In this document: piece by piece, positions 45,722 through 57,715 of the stretch
Layout: each line of letters starts with the position of its first letter
Numbering within the stretch: position 1 is the stretch's first letter
Source: Cocos nucifera
Taxonomy: Eukaryota; Streptophyta; Magnoliopsida; Arecales; Arecaceae
Reading direction: 5' to 3'
Assembly (NCBI GenBank): GCA_006176705.1
Contig: QRFJ01004266.1
Location: forward strand, 1 to 64,000
Length of the DNA stretch: 64,000 bases
Position numbers and translations under genes: made by a program
Notes under the pieces: generated by a model
What the model saw: only the letters and a program-made list of their open reading frames with translations
Told to the model about the DNA's origin: nothing
Databases searched by the model: none

Positions 45722-46606
45722 ATGTCTGCGTCCAACCCACTGGCACGTATCCTAGACACACATAGACTGACTGGACCCAATTATAAAGATTGGCTCAGGA
45801 ACTATAAAATTATTTTGGGTTCTGAGAAGTTAACCCATGTTTTGGACCAGGACCCTCCCACATTACCAGCCCATCCATCTGTTGAACAGAGAGCGTCTCT
45901 GGAAAAATGGATTGACGAAGATAATAAGGCCAGATACTACATGTTGGGCTCGATGTCTGATGAGCTCCAGCGCCAACATGAAGATATCGGGACTGCTCGC
46001 CAAATGTTGGCTCACCTACAGGAGATGTTCGGTGAACAGAGTCGCGCAGCCAAATATCAAGTCACAAAACGACTTTTTAAGGCTAAGATGCGTGATGGGC
46101 AGTCAGTCCAAGATCACTGTCTGACAATGATCAAGGACATGGAAGAGCTTGAGAAGCTCGGTGTGAAGTTGGACTTGGACTTGCAGAACGATATTATTCT
46201 GCAATCCTTGACTGATGCATATGGGCAATTCATCATGAATTACCACATGCATAAACTTCAAAATTCCTTGGCCGAGTTGATGAATATGCTGGTTACCGCT
46301 GAGCTTTCTATGAAAGGTTCTAAAGGCTCAGTTCTTGCTATGGAACGAACTTCTTCCAAAAGAAAGTCTTATGGAAAGAAAAAGAAGTCTGTGAAAAAGC
46401 AAAAGGTGGAAGGATCAAAGAAGAAGAAGGCAGAACCGAAGAAGAAGGTCGATAGCAAAGGAAAGTGTTTCCATTGCAACAGCGACGGTCATTGGAAGCG
46501 GAACTGCCCTATTTACCTGGCCACCCTAAAGAACAAGAAGGAAGGTCTTTCTGGAGGTATGCTCATTATTCGAGCAAAACATGAATGCCAAACGACCTAC
46601 GGATAG
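45722..46606 (+). pseudogene. gag: gag, A3 (open gag frame, protease deleted)
   Basis: The only copy with an uninterrupted gag: MSASNPLARIL start, CGA (Arg) at 46070-46072 where A1 and A4 have TGA, lysine-rich segment, CCHC knuckle CFHCNSDGHWKRNC (46466-46507). The frame ends at TAG 46604-46606 after crossing the shared protease deletion near 46569, so the last dozen residues are out-of-frame pol sequence. The gag product could still form a nucleocapsid, but no protease is encoded. Confidence 0.85.
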
Positions 46607-47468
46607 TCCAAACGACAGATATCTATGGCACCTAAGATTAGGTCATATAGCAGAAGATAGGATTAACAAATTGGAGAAAAATGGGCTATTGAGTCCATTG
46701 ACTTTTGAGTCATATCCAACTTGTGAATCTTGTCTTCAAGGCAAAATGACTAAACTCCCTTTTGTTGGACATGGGGAGAGGGCCACAGATCTCCTTACCC
46801 TAGTACATACTGATGTGTGCAGCCCATTCGATGTGCCGGCTAGAGGCAATTTTGTCTACTTCATTACCTTTACCGATGATCTGTCTAGGTATGGGTATGT
46901 GTATCTTATGAGACATAAGTCTGAAGCTTTTGAAAAGTTCAAAGAATTCAGACATAAAGTAGAAAAATAAATTGGAAAACCCATTAAGGTTCTTCGATCA
47001 GATCGAGGAGGTGAATACCTTAGCCGGGAATTCCTAGACTATCTTAAGAAAAATGGCATAGTCTCTCAATGGACTCCACCAGGAACACCTCAACTCAACG
47101 GAGTTTCAGAATGGAGAAATCGGACTCTATTGGATATGGTTCGATCCATGATGAGCTTCACAGACCTCCCTGATTTCCTTTGGGGACACTCATTATTAAC
47201 TTCAATCTATTTACTGAATAGGGTTCCCTCTAAAACCGTTCCTACCACACCGTATGAGATATGGCACGGTAAGAAACCAAGTCTGAGTCATCTCAGAATT
47301 TGGGGTTGTCCGGCTTATGTCAAAAGACAACAAGCGGATAAGTTAGAGTTTAGGTCCTTTAGAGCTCGATTCATAGGATATCCTAAAGAGTCATTAGGAT
47401 ACTATTTCTACATTCCAGAAGACCACAATGTGATTGTGAGTCGACATGCCATATTTCTTGAAAAATAG
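46581..47468 (+). pseudogene. pol: pol, pre-integrase and integrase, A3
   Basis: Overlaps the gag frame end by 26 bp in another frame because of the deletion. Contains LWHLRLGHI, TDVCSPFD (Gly to Ser), FTDDLSRYGY and DRGGEY. A TAA at 46968-46970 replaces CAA of A2, and one Arg codon near 47110 reads TGG (Trp). Ends at the shared TAG 47466-47468. The changes are C-to-T or G-to-A. Confidence 0.85.
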
Positions 47469-49037
47469 TTTATTCAAGATAGCGGCATTGGAAAGCAGAT
47501 TAAGCTTGATGAGAAAGTCTCACAAGTAGAAAGAGCTAAGGACCAAGTGGAACCAAATCAGGTTGAGCCAATAAGAACACTACCTCCTCCACCTCATAGA
47601 TCGGAAAGAGTTTCCCATTCCCCTGAAAGATACTTAGGTATTGTTTCAGAGGATGTAGAGGAAATGTTCCTCGTAGGTAATGGTGCTCATGGAGATGATC
47701 CCAAAACCTACAATGAGGCGATATCAGATATCGACTCCGAGAAATGGCTTGAGGCAATGAAGTCAGAGATCGACTCGATGCACTCAAACCAAGTCTGGAC
47801 CTTGGTAGATCCACCAGAAGGTATAGTACCTATTGGGTGTAAATGGATCTTCAAGAGAAAGATTGGTGCAGATGGGAATGTGGAGACATTCAAGGCTAGA
47901 CTGGTGGCAAAAGGTTATAGTCAACGTGAAGGCATTGACTATCAGGATACCTTTTCCTCGGTAGCTATGCTAAAATCCATCCGCACATTGCTTGCTATTG
48001 CAGCCTATTTCGATTATGAAATATGGCAAATGGACGTGAAAACGGCATTCCTAAATGGATATCTTGAGGAAGATATCTATATGGAACAGCCGCTAGGTTT
48101 CACATCCAGTGATACTGATCACAAGGTTTGCAAGCTGCAAAGGTCCATATATGGACTTAAGCAAGCATCTCGGAGCTGGAACACTTGTTTCAATGATGTG
48201 ATCAAAAAGTTTGGTTTCATCAAAAATGAAGAGGAACCATGTGTTTTCAAAAGGGTCAGTGGGAGCGCTGTTGTCTTCCTCGTATTGTACGTGGATGACA
48301 TCCTCCTTATTGGGAATGATATTCCCATGTTGACATCAGTCAAGATGTGATTGTCTAAGAAATTCTCCATGAAAGACCTAGGTGAAGCATCCTTTATTCT
48401 AGGAATTAACGTCTATAGGGATAGACCGAATAGGATGCTAGGACTTTCACAGAAGATGTACATAGAGGAAGTACTAAAGAGGTTTAGTATGGAAAACTCT
48501 AAGAAGGGATTAATACCCTTCAGACATGGTATTCATCTTTCCAAGAAGATGTGCCCCAGCACACCTGAGGAAATAGAACGCATGAGCAAGATCCCTTATG
48601 CTTCTGCAATAGGGAGCCTCATTTATGCCATGCTATGTACACGACCTGATATAGCCCATGCTGTGAGTGTCACAAGCAGATATCAGTCAAATCCAGGTGA
48701 AGAACACTGGACTTCTATGAAATGTATCCTTAAGTACTTGAGAAGAACTAAGGATATGATGTTGGTCTTTGGTAATGGAGAACTCCAAGTCCAGGGATAC
48801 ACAGACTCGGACTTCATGTCTGATATAGATGATCGAAAGTCGACATCTGGCAGACTGTTTGTGCTGAAAGAGTTCCTAGCAAACGGTGACGTCATCTCAT
48901 CCGCGATTACCTTGAGAAAGGTTACGTTGAGGTCAAGAGAGTCAACTCCGCAGATAATGTGGCGGACCCACTTACAAAGCCATTGGGACAACAGAAGATC
49001 GAAGCCCACCTTGAGAAGATGGGACTTAGACTTGTAG
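47469..49037 (+). pseudogene. pol: pol, reverse transcriptase and RNase H remnant, A3
   Basis: Reverse transcriptase with KARLVAKGY and YVDD (48288-48299). A TGA at 48348-48350 replaces a Trp codon. RNase H starts (DSDFMSDIDDRKSTSG) and then shows the same two deletions as A1 near 48862-48886. Unlike A2 there is no frameshift near the linker. Confidence 0.85.
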
Positions 49038-49055
49038 CCAATTGGCTTTAGGACA

Positions 49056-49065
49056 AGTGGGAGAT
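49056..49065 (+). other. Polypurine tract, A3
   Basis: AGTGGGAGAT before TGTTAG. Confidence 0.85.
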
Positions 49066-51350
49066 TGTTAGATATATGTGCCCTAGAAGCCAGAATTGGC
49101 TGACACTTGTAATACACTTCTAGGGGCAAAATTATAATTTTGACTATAATCAATAAAATGGGTTATTTTCTATCACAACCTGTGTATTTAGTGTTTGTGA
49201 TACATCCTTTGAGTTAATGGTAATGATAATTCATATTTTCAAGAGTTGAAAATTTAAGACATGAATAATCATTATTAACTCATAAACAGCTCCCGACCAT
49301 AGGATCATCACGAGGATGGTGATTGATCCGGAAGGTTGGTGTACGATCGCTTCTCTTTAGTAGATGAGTCTTGAGTCTATGGTGTGGAGACACCGGAGCG
49401 AAAGTACAGATACTCATTAGAGAACGAGGGCACTGAGCGTGACCACCTCGAGTAGTCATTAGGAAGTCTACCTTCTCGTCAATGACTGACTCGATGCTGC
49501 AGTAGTGTGTCTGGTTCTTTGACCTGAGATGCATCGGCAGTTCACCTTGAGGGTGTTATAGTTTGACTACACCATTACTCGGCCTCCTAGCCATATGGAA
49601 CCCTGAGGTGTATGTTGGCTATAGCATGTTCATTGTAGGAACTGGATTGCATCAAGATGGGATCTATCTACCTCGGTGGTAGAGGAGTAGCCCTATGATG
49701 ATCATGAGAATCAAGTCCAGAAATCCATGGCCATGGTAGAGTGAAATAATAGAAAGAGTTTCTATTTAGATTTTCACATTGGACTCGAATCGAATGATTA
49801 CATCATATGACAGAGACTAGGGTTTGACGAGTTCACCTTAACCCTAATCTGATCGGGGCTCAAGATAGAAGAACTGAATCACACAGGTAGCTGCACCAAG
49901 AGGTTCGCATTCAGCTCTGATGGGTTGCCACCATATACTGCTAGGTGTCACTGGTGGATTTTGGGAGCAATTAGAATGATTTAGATGATCGATCATTCTA
50001 GCTATTCGAATCAGAAGAGTTCTGATCCATCGAAAGGAGTTTCGATGATGTCTATGATAGAGATCATGACATATCCCATTACCATACAGAACTGAACCTA
50101 ACTGGGTCACACAAACAAGGGTTTGAATCTGGTGATCATCAATTGAACTGATCTAGTTCAATTGATCTGAATGAGATTCAATTAGGTTCAAGGAAATCGT
50201 GCTAGCACTCGATTGAACCTAACGTTCTTCTTTTGCTATCACAAATAAGTTGTCCTGACTGAGCCAAAGGAGTTTATGCTCAATCAGAGGCCTTCATATG
50301 GTCTAACTGGAGGTTGTCCAAGTCAGAATAGGTTGTCTTATTTGTAAGACATTACCTGCCATTTTTGGTCACCTGCCATTTCTTGTTCTTTGACTTTGGT
50401 CAAAAGTCTACCTTTGACTGGTCAAATGTTGACCATTGACCCTTTGACTTTTGACCACATGTCATGCACCTATTGGAGAGCTGGTGGGGGCCTATCCCCC
50501 TGCCAGAACCTGGCAAGGAGAAGGGCGCACGCCAAGGGTGGCGTGAGCCCAAGTTGGAGGTGCCTTGGAGTCCTTGTTGGACAAGGACTCCACCTCCCTT
50601 TTGGATTCCTTCAGAGTTCTACTAAGAATCCAGTTTGACTGATCTTAGGTGCCCTCTAAGGAGGAATCCAGGGGTCTCTATTTCAACCAATCAGATTTAG
50701 ATCTGATTTCACAAAGGGTTGTGATTGGTTGAGAGGAAGAGGAGTTGGATCACGCTTAGTCTATAAATAAGACCCTGCGCCCAACTCAGATTCTAAATCA
50801 ATGCAATTCAATTAAGAAACCCCACGCCCCAAGGCTGCCTCTCCCCTCCTTCTCCATGCCATAGTCTCTTCTCCCCTTGCTCTCCACATCCAAAAGAGTT
50901 TTGGATTTAGGTTGGTGCGATTCAGATCAAGGAAAGGCGATCAAAATCAAGAAGGCTGCGCTGCTGCAAAAGGACGACTGCAGATCTTCAAAAGAGTTTT
51001 GAAGATCCTCCAGATCAGATCCAGATCTGATTTTTGGAGGTGTGATAGAGAAGAAGAGGATCTCCAGATCCAACCCGAGTGGATATCGGTAGAGGCCAGG
51101 CACTTGCGTGGCTAAGATCCAGAACCTTCCGCTGCAATCAGGATCATCTACAGGATAATAGGATTACCCAAATCAGGTAAATTAAATTTGATTTAATTTA
51201 TCTTGTTTTATTTTATTTATTAAAATAATAAGAATCAGATCTGAAACATATCAAGATCTGATTGGAATCAAGAGAAAAATTTTTGAAATATATCTCTTGA
51301 TCTAATCAGATCTGGACGAACCTGGACCGGGAAATCAGGATTTTCCTTCA
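49066..51350 (+). repeat. 3' LTR of A3
   Basis: 2285 bp, same length as the 5' LTR; TATA box at 50762-50769; ends TTTTCCTTCA directly before CATGG. Confidence 0.95.
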
Positions 51351-52749
51351 CATGGGTCAAAGTCAAGGTGGTGCGGGGAGATTCAATTTAAAATCTAAAC
51401 TTAATTTGACCTATTCAAATTGATTTCATCCAAACCAATTTATGCAGACCTAATTAGACCAGGATAAACCTAATCAAATTAGGCTTAATTTAATTTAATA
51501 AAATCTTAATTAAATTAAAAATTAATTAGGTTTAGATCTTGATCAAATTAGGGTCGAATCTTTCATAACGATTAGGTCATCTCATGACCTGATTGGATCA
51601 AATCCCATCGAATCAAATTCAATTAGATTTGATTGAATTCTCATCATTCAATCTAATTGAGCTAATCAGCAATCTAATTACTAATTACTCCTCTAATAAT
51701 ATCAAAGTTCTAATCAAGTGGGCTCGTGAGAGCAAAATCCTAGTCCAGTGGGACTCTTGATCTTAGAGTTTCAATTTTTTGAAACTTTTGACCATAGAGT
51801 CCTAGACCATTGGGACTCTTGAATAGCTTTTAGATTAGGTAGGAACTCCTATTGTATGTGACCCCATAAGTTCAAATATTAAGCCAGTAGCACAAGAATC
51901 AATTCCTATACTAATCAATGTGATCATATAACAATATACCCAACATTCAGATAGGTCAAAAAGTCGCAATGCAACATCCATAAACCTATGACAAATGATT
52001 ACCATATAATTTATCCCCTTGACCCAAATGCTCAAAAGATGACCTAAGGTTTAACTGTCAACCCTAAAAAATTCATCTACATTGTATTTCAAATTTCAAT
52101 ATCCATCGTATGGATACCTCGGCCAAGGTTTTGCTAAATTAAAATACAGTGATGCATTTACTCCAATACTTGGAGGGATCAATCCCATCTTGACTCACAC
52201 ACTAACTAAACAAGTGCTTGGCTGCACCCAGTAACCTTTCATCATTAAATTAAAAATTTAGGTAGTTCGGTACCAAAGTGTAGTGAGTTGCTTGCAAGTC
52301 ACCTTGGTCATCTCAGGTCTAAGGGACACATATACCCATATCCTTCATGAGCAACTCTTAATAACAGAGAGCTCCATAGTTGGATTATGTTCAGTGAAAT
52401 GTACCCCTATACTTCAGCTGCATGCCATATTAGTATCACCATACTCCTTGGTTAAAAAGGCAACCAACCCATATGGCACACAATGACCTATACTCGATAA
52501 ACATTATCGTCCTAGGTAACAATATATCATTTGGTCATGAATAAGTTTAAGGTCTAAACGATAAATTCTTCTTTGTCGAGTCTAAATAGTCCTAAGAACT
52601 TCATCGTAGAAGGGTTCATTATAGAAAGATGCACAAATATGAAGAAATACCAGAATAATAATTTTATTCATTAATAATTCAAGTATATTTTACAATTAGC
52701 TCAACCATCTATAATCTAGATGATTGATTTTAGGATACAATACCCAACA
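51351..52749 (-). repeat. C 3' LTR, first part, with right CATGG duplication
   Basis: Minus-strand LTR start TGTTGGGTATTG at 52749; matches 58954-60128 and continues about 225 bp further than the 5' LTR does. The first five bases (51351-51355) are the A3 target duplication. The small ORFs are LTR sequence. Confidence 0.85.
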
Positions 52750-52909
52750 ACTCTCACTTAGACTAAAGCCATTCAGAACAATATTGAATATCCATCTTCC
52801 ATTTACGATTATCGAACTCTTTGATTTTGAGGGCTTTAGTTAATGTGTCGGCCATGTTCTCCTTTTAATCAATCTTCTAAAACTCAACGTCATCTCACTT
52901 CATGATTTC

Positions 52910-54321
52910 TCATATAAGATGGTAGTGACATAGAATGTGCTTGGTGTGTTGATTTGCATTTGGCTCCTTCGCTTGAGCTATGGCTCCAGTGTTGTCATAG
53001 TAAAGCAGAACCGAACCATCCAAGGAGGATGCCATTTCCAACTCGTCGGTAAACTTCCGCAGCCACATAGGTTTCTTCACAGCATCGAATGCCATAACAT
53101 ACTTTGCCTCGTATACAGAATCAACCACAATATGCTACTTGGAACTCTTTCAGTAGATCGCTCTATCATTCTGGGTAAACACATAACCTGACACACTCTT
53201 ACTGTCATCTTGATTTGACTGAAAACTAGAATTAGAATATCCTACAAGTTTCAAGTCAGCATCTCTATAAATGTGCTACTAGTCCTTAGTAATTCTTAAA
53301 TATTTTAGGATTATCTTTACAACTTCTCAATGATTCTAACCCGAATCAAACTAGTACCTACTCACTACCTCTAGTGAGTATGTCACATCCGATTTCATAT
53401 ATGTCATGACATATATAATAGAACCTACTATCAAAGCTTATGGTATTCTACTTATATGCTCTCTCTCTTAAGAAGTCGTTAGACAATTTCTCTTTGATAG
53501 AGTAATTTCATGGCCTGTTGGGAGATAGCTTTTTTTAAAATTCACCATGCTAAACCACTTCAGCATGGTATCAATGTACGTGGACTGGGATATTCCAAAA
53601 AACATTTTAGATCTATCTCTATAGATCTTCATCCTTAGAATGTAGGAAGCTTCTCCCAAGTCCTTCATGGAGAATTGAGATGACAGCCAAACCTTTATTT
53701 CCAGTAATGCAGGGATGTCATTTTCGATTAAGAGAATATCATCTACATACAATATAAGAAATACAACTATAGAACCATTAGCCCATTTATACATGCAGGG
53801 TTTCTCTCTGTTCTTAATGAAGCCATATATTCTAATCACCCTATCAAAATGCATGTTCCAACTCCGCGATGCCTGCTTCAATCCATAAATGAATCTCTAA
53901 AGCTTGCACATCTTGAGCTCATCTATAGATGTGAACTCCTCAGATTGTATTATATGCACCTCTTCATCCAGCTCTCCATTTAGGAAAGCTATCTTCACAT
54001 CCATTTGCTAGATCTTATAATCCAGATATGCCGCTATTGCAAGCATAATCCAAATGGACTTGAGCATTGCCACTAGAAAAAATATCTTGTCATAGTCAAT
54101 ACCATAATACTGATGATATTCTTTGGCAACCAGATGGGCTTTATAGGTCTCCACCTTTCCATCTGCATCCCTTTTTTTTTGAAAATCCACTTACACCCAA
54201 TGAATTTTAATCCTTTAAGTCGATTAACCAATGTCCATACACTGTTGACCTTCATAGACTCCATTTTAGATTTCTTGGCTTTCAGCCATTTATAGGAGTC
54301 GGACCACTGCATGGCATCCAT
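52910..54321 (-). pseudogene. pol: pol of C: reverse transcriptase and RNase H, decayed
   Basis: On the minus strand, reverse transcriptase starts near 54321 (VWTLVNRLKG, then KAHLVAKEY), and the 53881-53468 frame holds KQASRSWN, the active site YVDD (53738-53749) and MKDLGEASYIL. RNase H at 53128-52910 keeps YEAKYV and YYDNTGAIAQAKEP, so the region deleted in A1 and A3 is present here. Several stops and frame breaks separate the blocks. Confidence 0.85.
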
Positions 54322-55442
54322 GTAGGTGATCAGATCTTCATCGTTCTCATCGAGCTCGATAAGATCATCATCTCAGACCAAGATACTATAGTATCAATCT
54401 GGTTGATGTGAAACTTTACTAGATTTTCTCAAAGGTGCCTCTACAATGGGCTCTGGGTTTGATCTTATTAAATCTAGGTTCATTAGAATATGTTGGTTCT
54501 TCCACCTGTCAAACTTTACCAAGCTCAACATTAGAGGTAATTGTTCTTTTCCTAAGAAACTCCTTTTTCAAAAAGACTGTCCTATTGCTGATGAACATTT
54601 TTGCTCTTCAGCAAGGTAGAAGTAATAACTCCTAGTTTTCTTAGGGTACCCTATAAACAATCATTTATCGAACCTAAGTCCATGCTTTTCTATCTACAAA
54701 CATCTGACATAAGTCAGACATCCTTAGACCCTAAGATGAGAGAGTGTTGGCCTACACCCAGTCCATATCTCATATGGAGTTTTTGCAACAGACTTGCTCA
54801 GACCATTATTCAAAACATAACAAGCAATCTTAAGTGCAAAACCCTAGAAAGAAATTGGTAGACTCACAAACCCCATCATAGATCGAGCCATGTCCAACAG
54901 GATTCGATTCCTTCTTTCAGACATCTCATTATGCTGTGGTATTCCAGGAGGGGAAAGAATCCCATTCCCTTCTAGATATATCAAAAATTCATCAAAAAGA
55001 TATTCACCTTCTCAATCTGACTGAAGAGTTTTAATACTCTTTCTAAGTTAATTTTGTATGACATTACGATATCATTTGAACATTTCAAACGAATTAGATT
55101 TACTCTTCATAAAATAGATGTATCCATACCTAGATAGATTGTCAGTAAATATAATGAAGTAGTAATACCCACCTTAGGTATATGTGTTCATAGATCCACA
55201 TACATCAGTATGTACTAGACCTAGAAGATCAGTGGATCATCCTTTTCAATAAAAGATGATTTGATCATCTTACCAAGAAGACAGGACTCACAGGTAATCA
55301 ACGATTTACAATTATCGATGTCAAGGATATGCTCCTTGACTAACCTGTTGATCCTATTCTTATTTGTATGACCAAGCCGATAGTGCCAAAGATTGGCATC
55401 GATAACATTATCTAGTTTTGGATATTTATTTAACGTGTACAT
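54322..55442 (-). pseudogene. pol: pol of C: pre-integrase and integrase, decayed
   Basis: Pre-integrase frame 55442-55221 reads LWHYRLGHTNKNRINRL with CESCLLGK. The integrase core follows on the minus strand down to about 54640 in broken frames, with recognisable YRLSYLD-type and GIPQHNEMSERRN-like stretches near 54930. The proline/serine-rich linker lies at about 54640-54322. Not functional. Confidence 0.75.
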
Positions 55443-57494
55443 TATATTAATAGACTATGATAAAATATAAATATTATTTTTTACTTATTCTTGCATTATT
55501 ATGACATCATTCACAATGATATCACAACAATCTTCTTTTATCGATAAACAATAACCATCTTGGGTCAAAAGTCCTATAGATATTATATTCATCATAAAAG
55601 ATGGATAATAGTGATAGTCACTTAAAATGATATTGTTTATTCTAAAAATGAACTATAGACTTTTTAATGCTAGGACTAAAATATTTCTTCTATTCCTAAC
55701 ATTCAGAAATCTCTCACTGTTCTAAAACTTTTTATCAATTTAACGTCCATGCAATAAATTGCATATGTGAACTGGACTCTCGGTATCTAATATCTAGGTA
55801 GAAGTTTCACAAATAAGAAAATTATAAGATATTATCATATAACAGCCTTGACTAGTAACTTCTTATTGATTTCTCCTGTTCAGCCTATTCGAGTCCAGAG
55901 GATAATTATTCTTTGGGTCTACTTGATTAGGGTCAACACTAGACTTCTTAAAATTAGGTCCTATAAGCTTATCACTATCCAATACTAAATGGAGTAGACT
56001 AACACTAGCCATTCTATTTAACTAAAAGAAAAAAACAAAACCATATTAGTACTTGAATTATTCAACCCTATAGATTTGAACTTTATCTAAAGGTTCTTCC
56101 ACTATTTTTATAAATTGGTAGCCTCTACCTTCAACTTGAAGAATTACACGAACATTTTAGTGGATACTAGAATCTATATAGACTACAAACGAGTCCGAGG
56201 AAAGCTCTGGCCAACCCGTATGCATCTATAGGTAGGTTCAAAATCAATTATTTCTCCAAATAATTTCTAGTAATTAGGTTTTGCCCTTGAAGCCATGGTA
56301 GGCTATGGCCTTTACTGAGTTCACTGAATCAAACAAATGAAGACCAGGCCCAAGGAAAGCTCTGGCCAACCTGATCGCCATTCAGAGAGTGTGACCTAAT
56401 CATCATTTAATAGATAGTAATTCCAGCATCCAGATGAACACTAGGTGTAAAGCACTTTCATTGTCCACCTTGAAAATTAGACTCATTGCCATCCACCTTA
56501 ATGGGAGGCAATGACTTAGTTATCCCCATAACTTTATCATTTTTAAGGATCTAATAATTTAGAGGATTTAGGTTACTTGTGATTTAAAAATAGAAGAGAC
56601 ATGCATCAATTTTCTTCCACTAACTTGACCAAGTCAATAGGTGAGGACTAGGATCAATTTTGATCCATGGGCATCTAATTTAATCATACTGATTGAAATC
56701 AATCAAATTGATTCTTAATTGACATGGATCAGCTTGAATCGCCAAGTGATCTAATCAAATCCAATTGATCATGTCGGTCAAATAAGTGAGATCAGTGGAA
56801 TGGATATGCCATTAGCTCATCAAAGATCGAATTAGTACAAGTAGCTTTCAATTAAAAACCACTGGTCTAAACTACCAAACTTACCTAGTTAATTAGATTT
56901 AATCTGATCAACCTAGCAATTTTGGGCTCGACTGCTTAGCCATGAATCAAGTCCATCTTAGTCCTTGTTAAAGACATGGACTTGTCCAACTACAACTATT
57001 GAAGTTGAAACTAGAGTATCCTTGATCTAATCTAATTTAATATTTGGTTAGATTTGATCAATTACTCTAGTTAAGTCCATTTTTTAACTAACCTTAGGTC
57101 TAACCAAATTAGTGGACCTAGTTCATCTAACCCTTTAACCTACAGATTTATGCAATTATCTTAGGATCTTTAATTCATAATTCTAGATCCTACAAGATAA
57201 TACTTAATTTTAATTAAATTTTTAGGCTGATGGGTTGGGGTTCAACATTTTGAAAATAATTTTTATATTTTGAAAGGTTTTCTCTATTTTATGTTTCACT
57301 AAATGGATCGATTCATTTTAGAAATGGGTCAAATCATTTCATAAACAGCATCCTATTGCTAGTCTTAAAATGAAAATCAAGCATAAGAAAAATTAAACCA
57401 TGAATCACTTTTTAGATCAAATCTAAACTTTTTACATGTTTAATTTTTAAATTAAAATAATTTTAACAATAAAATTCTTTCATTGTTCATCTTA
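55443..57494 (-). other. Decayed gag and leader of C
   Basis: No gag frame or zinc knuckle survives that I can recognise. Leader phrases shared with A and B are visible on the minus strand, including the donor-like TAGGTAAGTTTGG near 56873-56885 and TGGTTTTTAATTG following it. Confidence 0.5.
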
Positions 57495-57609
57495 ATGAAT
57501 GAGTTCATGGTGGCATCCCTACATCGTAACCGATCCCCATCAAATGGAAGGAGATGGTCTTTAAACCATACTTATCCTTTATGATCGGATGGCTTAGTGG
57601 CTCATTCAT
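57495..57609 (-). other. Composite leader hairpin of C
   Basis: ATGAATGAG (57495-57503) pairs with CTCATTCAT (57601-57609). The enclosed sequence, read on the minus strand, is homologous to the family A hairpin interior (GGTTTAAAG, CCATTTGATGGGG, GATGTAGGGATGC), yet the outer stem sequence is different. An inner pairing equivalent to the A inner stem is present with one mismatch. Confidence 0.6.
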
Positions 57610-57702
57610 CCTTGATTACAAAGTTATCTAGATCTAAAACATATCATATATGTAGTCATTCATATTTCTAATATACATATAAAACATGTCACATGATTTA
57701 GT

Positions 57703-57714
57703 GCTCTGATACAA
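57703..57714 (-). other. Primer binding site of C
   Basis: Minus strand TTGTATCAGAGC, one change from the initiator-Met site, one base from the LTR end. Confidence 0.85.
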
Positions 57715-57715
57715 C

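Larger units (their letters stand above)
41565..51350 (+). mobile_element. Copia LTR retrotransposon, family A, copy A3 (full length, 9786 bp)
   Basis: Complete structure with two 2285-bp LTRs, primer site, leader, gag-pol and polypurine tract, flanked by CATGG. The LTR subtype differs from A1/A2 after the TATA box (CAACTCAGATTCTAAATC). The LTR pair shows more substitutions than the A1 or A2 pairs by eye, so A3 looks older. The protease and the RNase H core are deleted as in A1. Confidence 0.97.

Noticed and set aside
46581..46606. Programmed gag/pol frameshift overlap in A3
   Set aside because: The overlap is produced by the shared protease deletion; A2, which lacks the deletion, has one continuous frame across this region.
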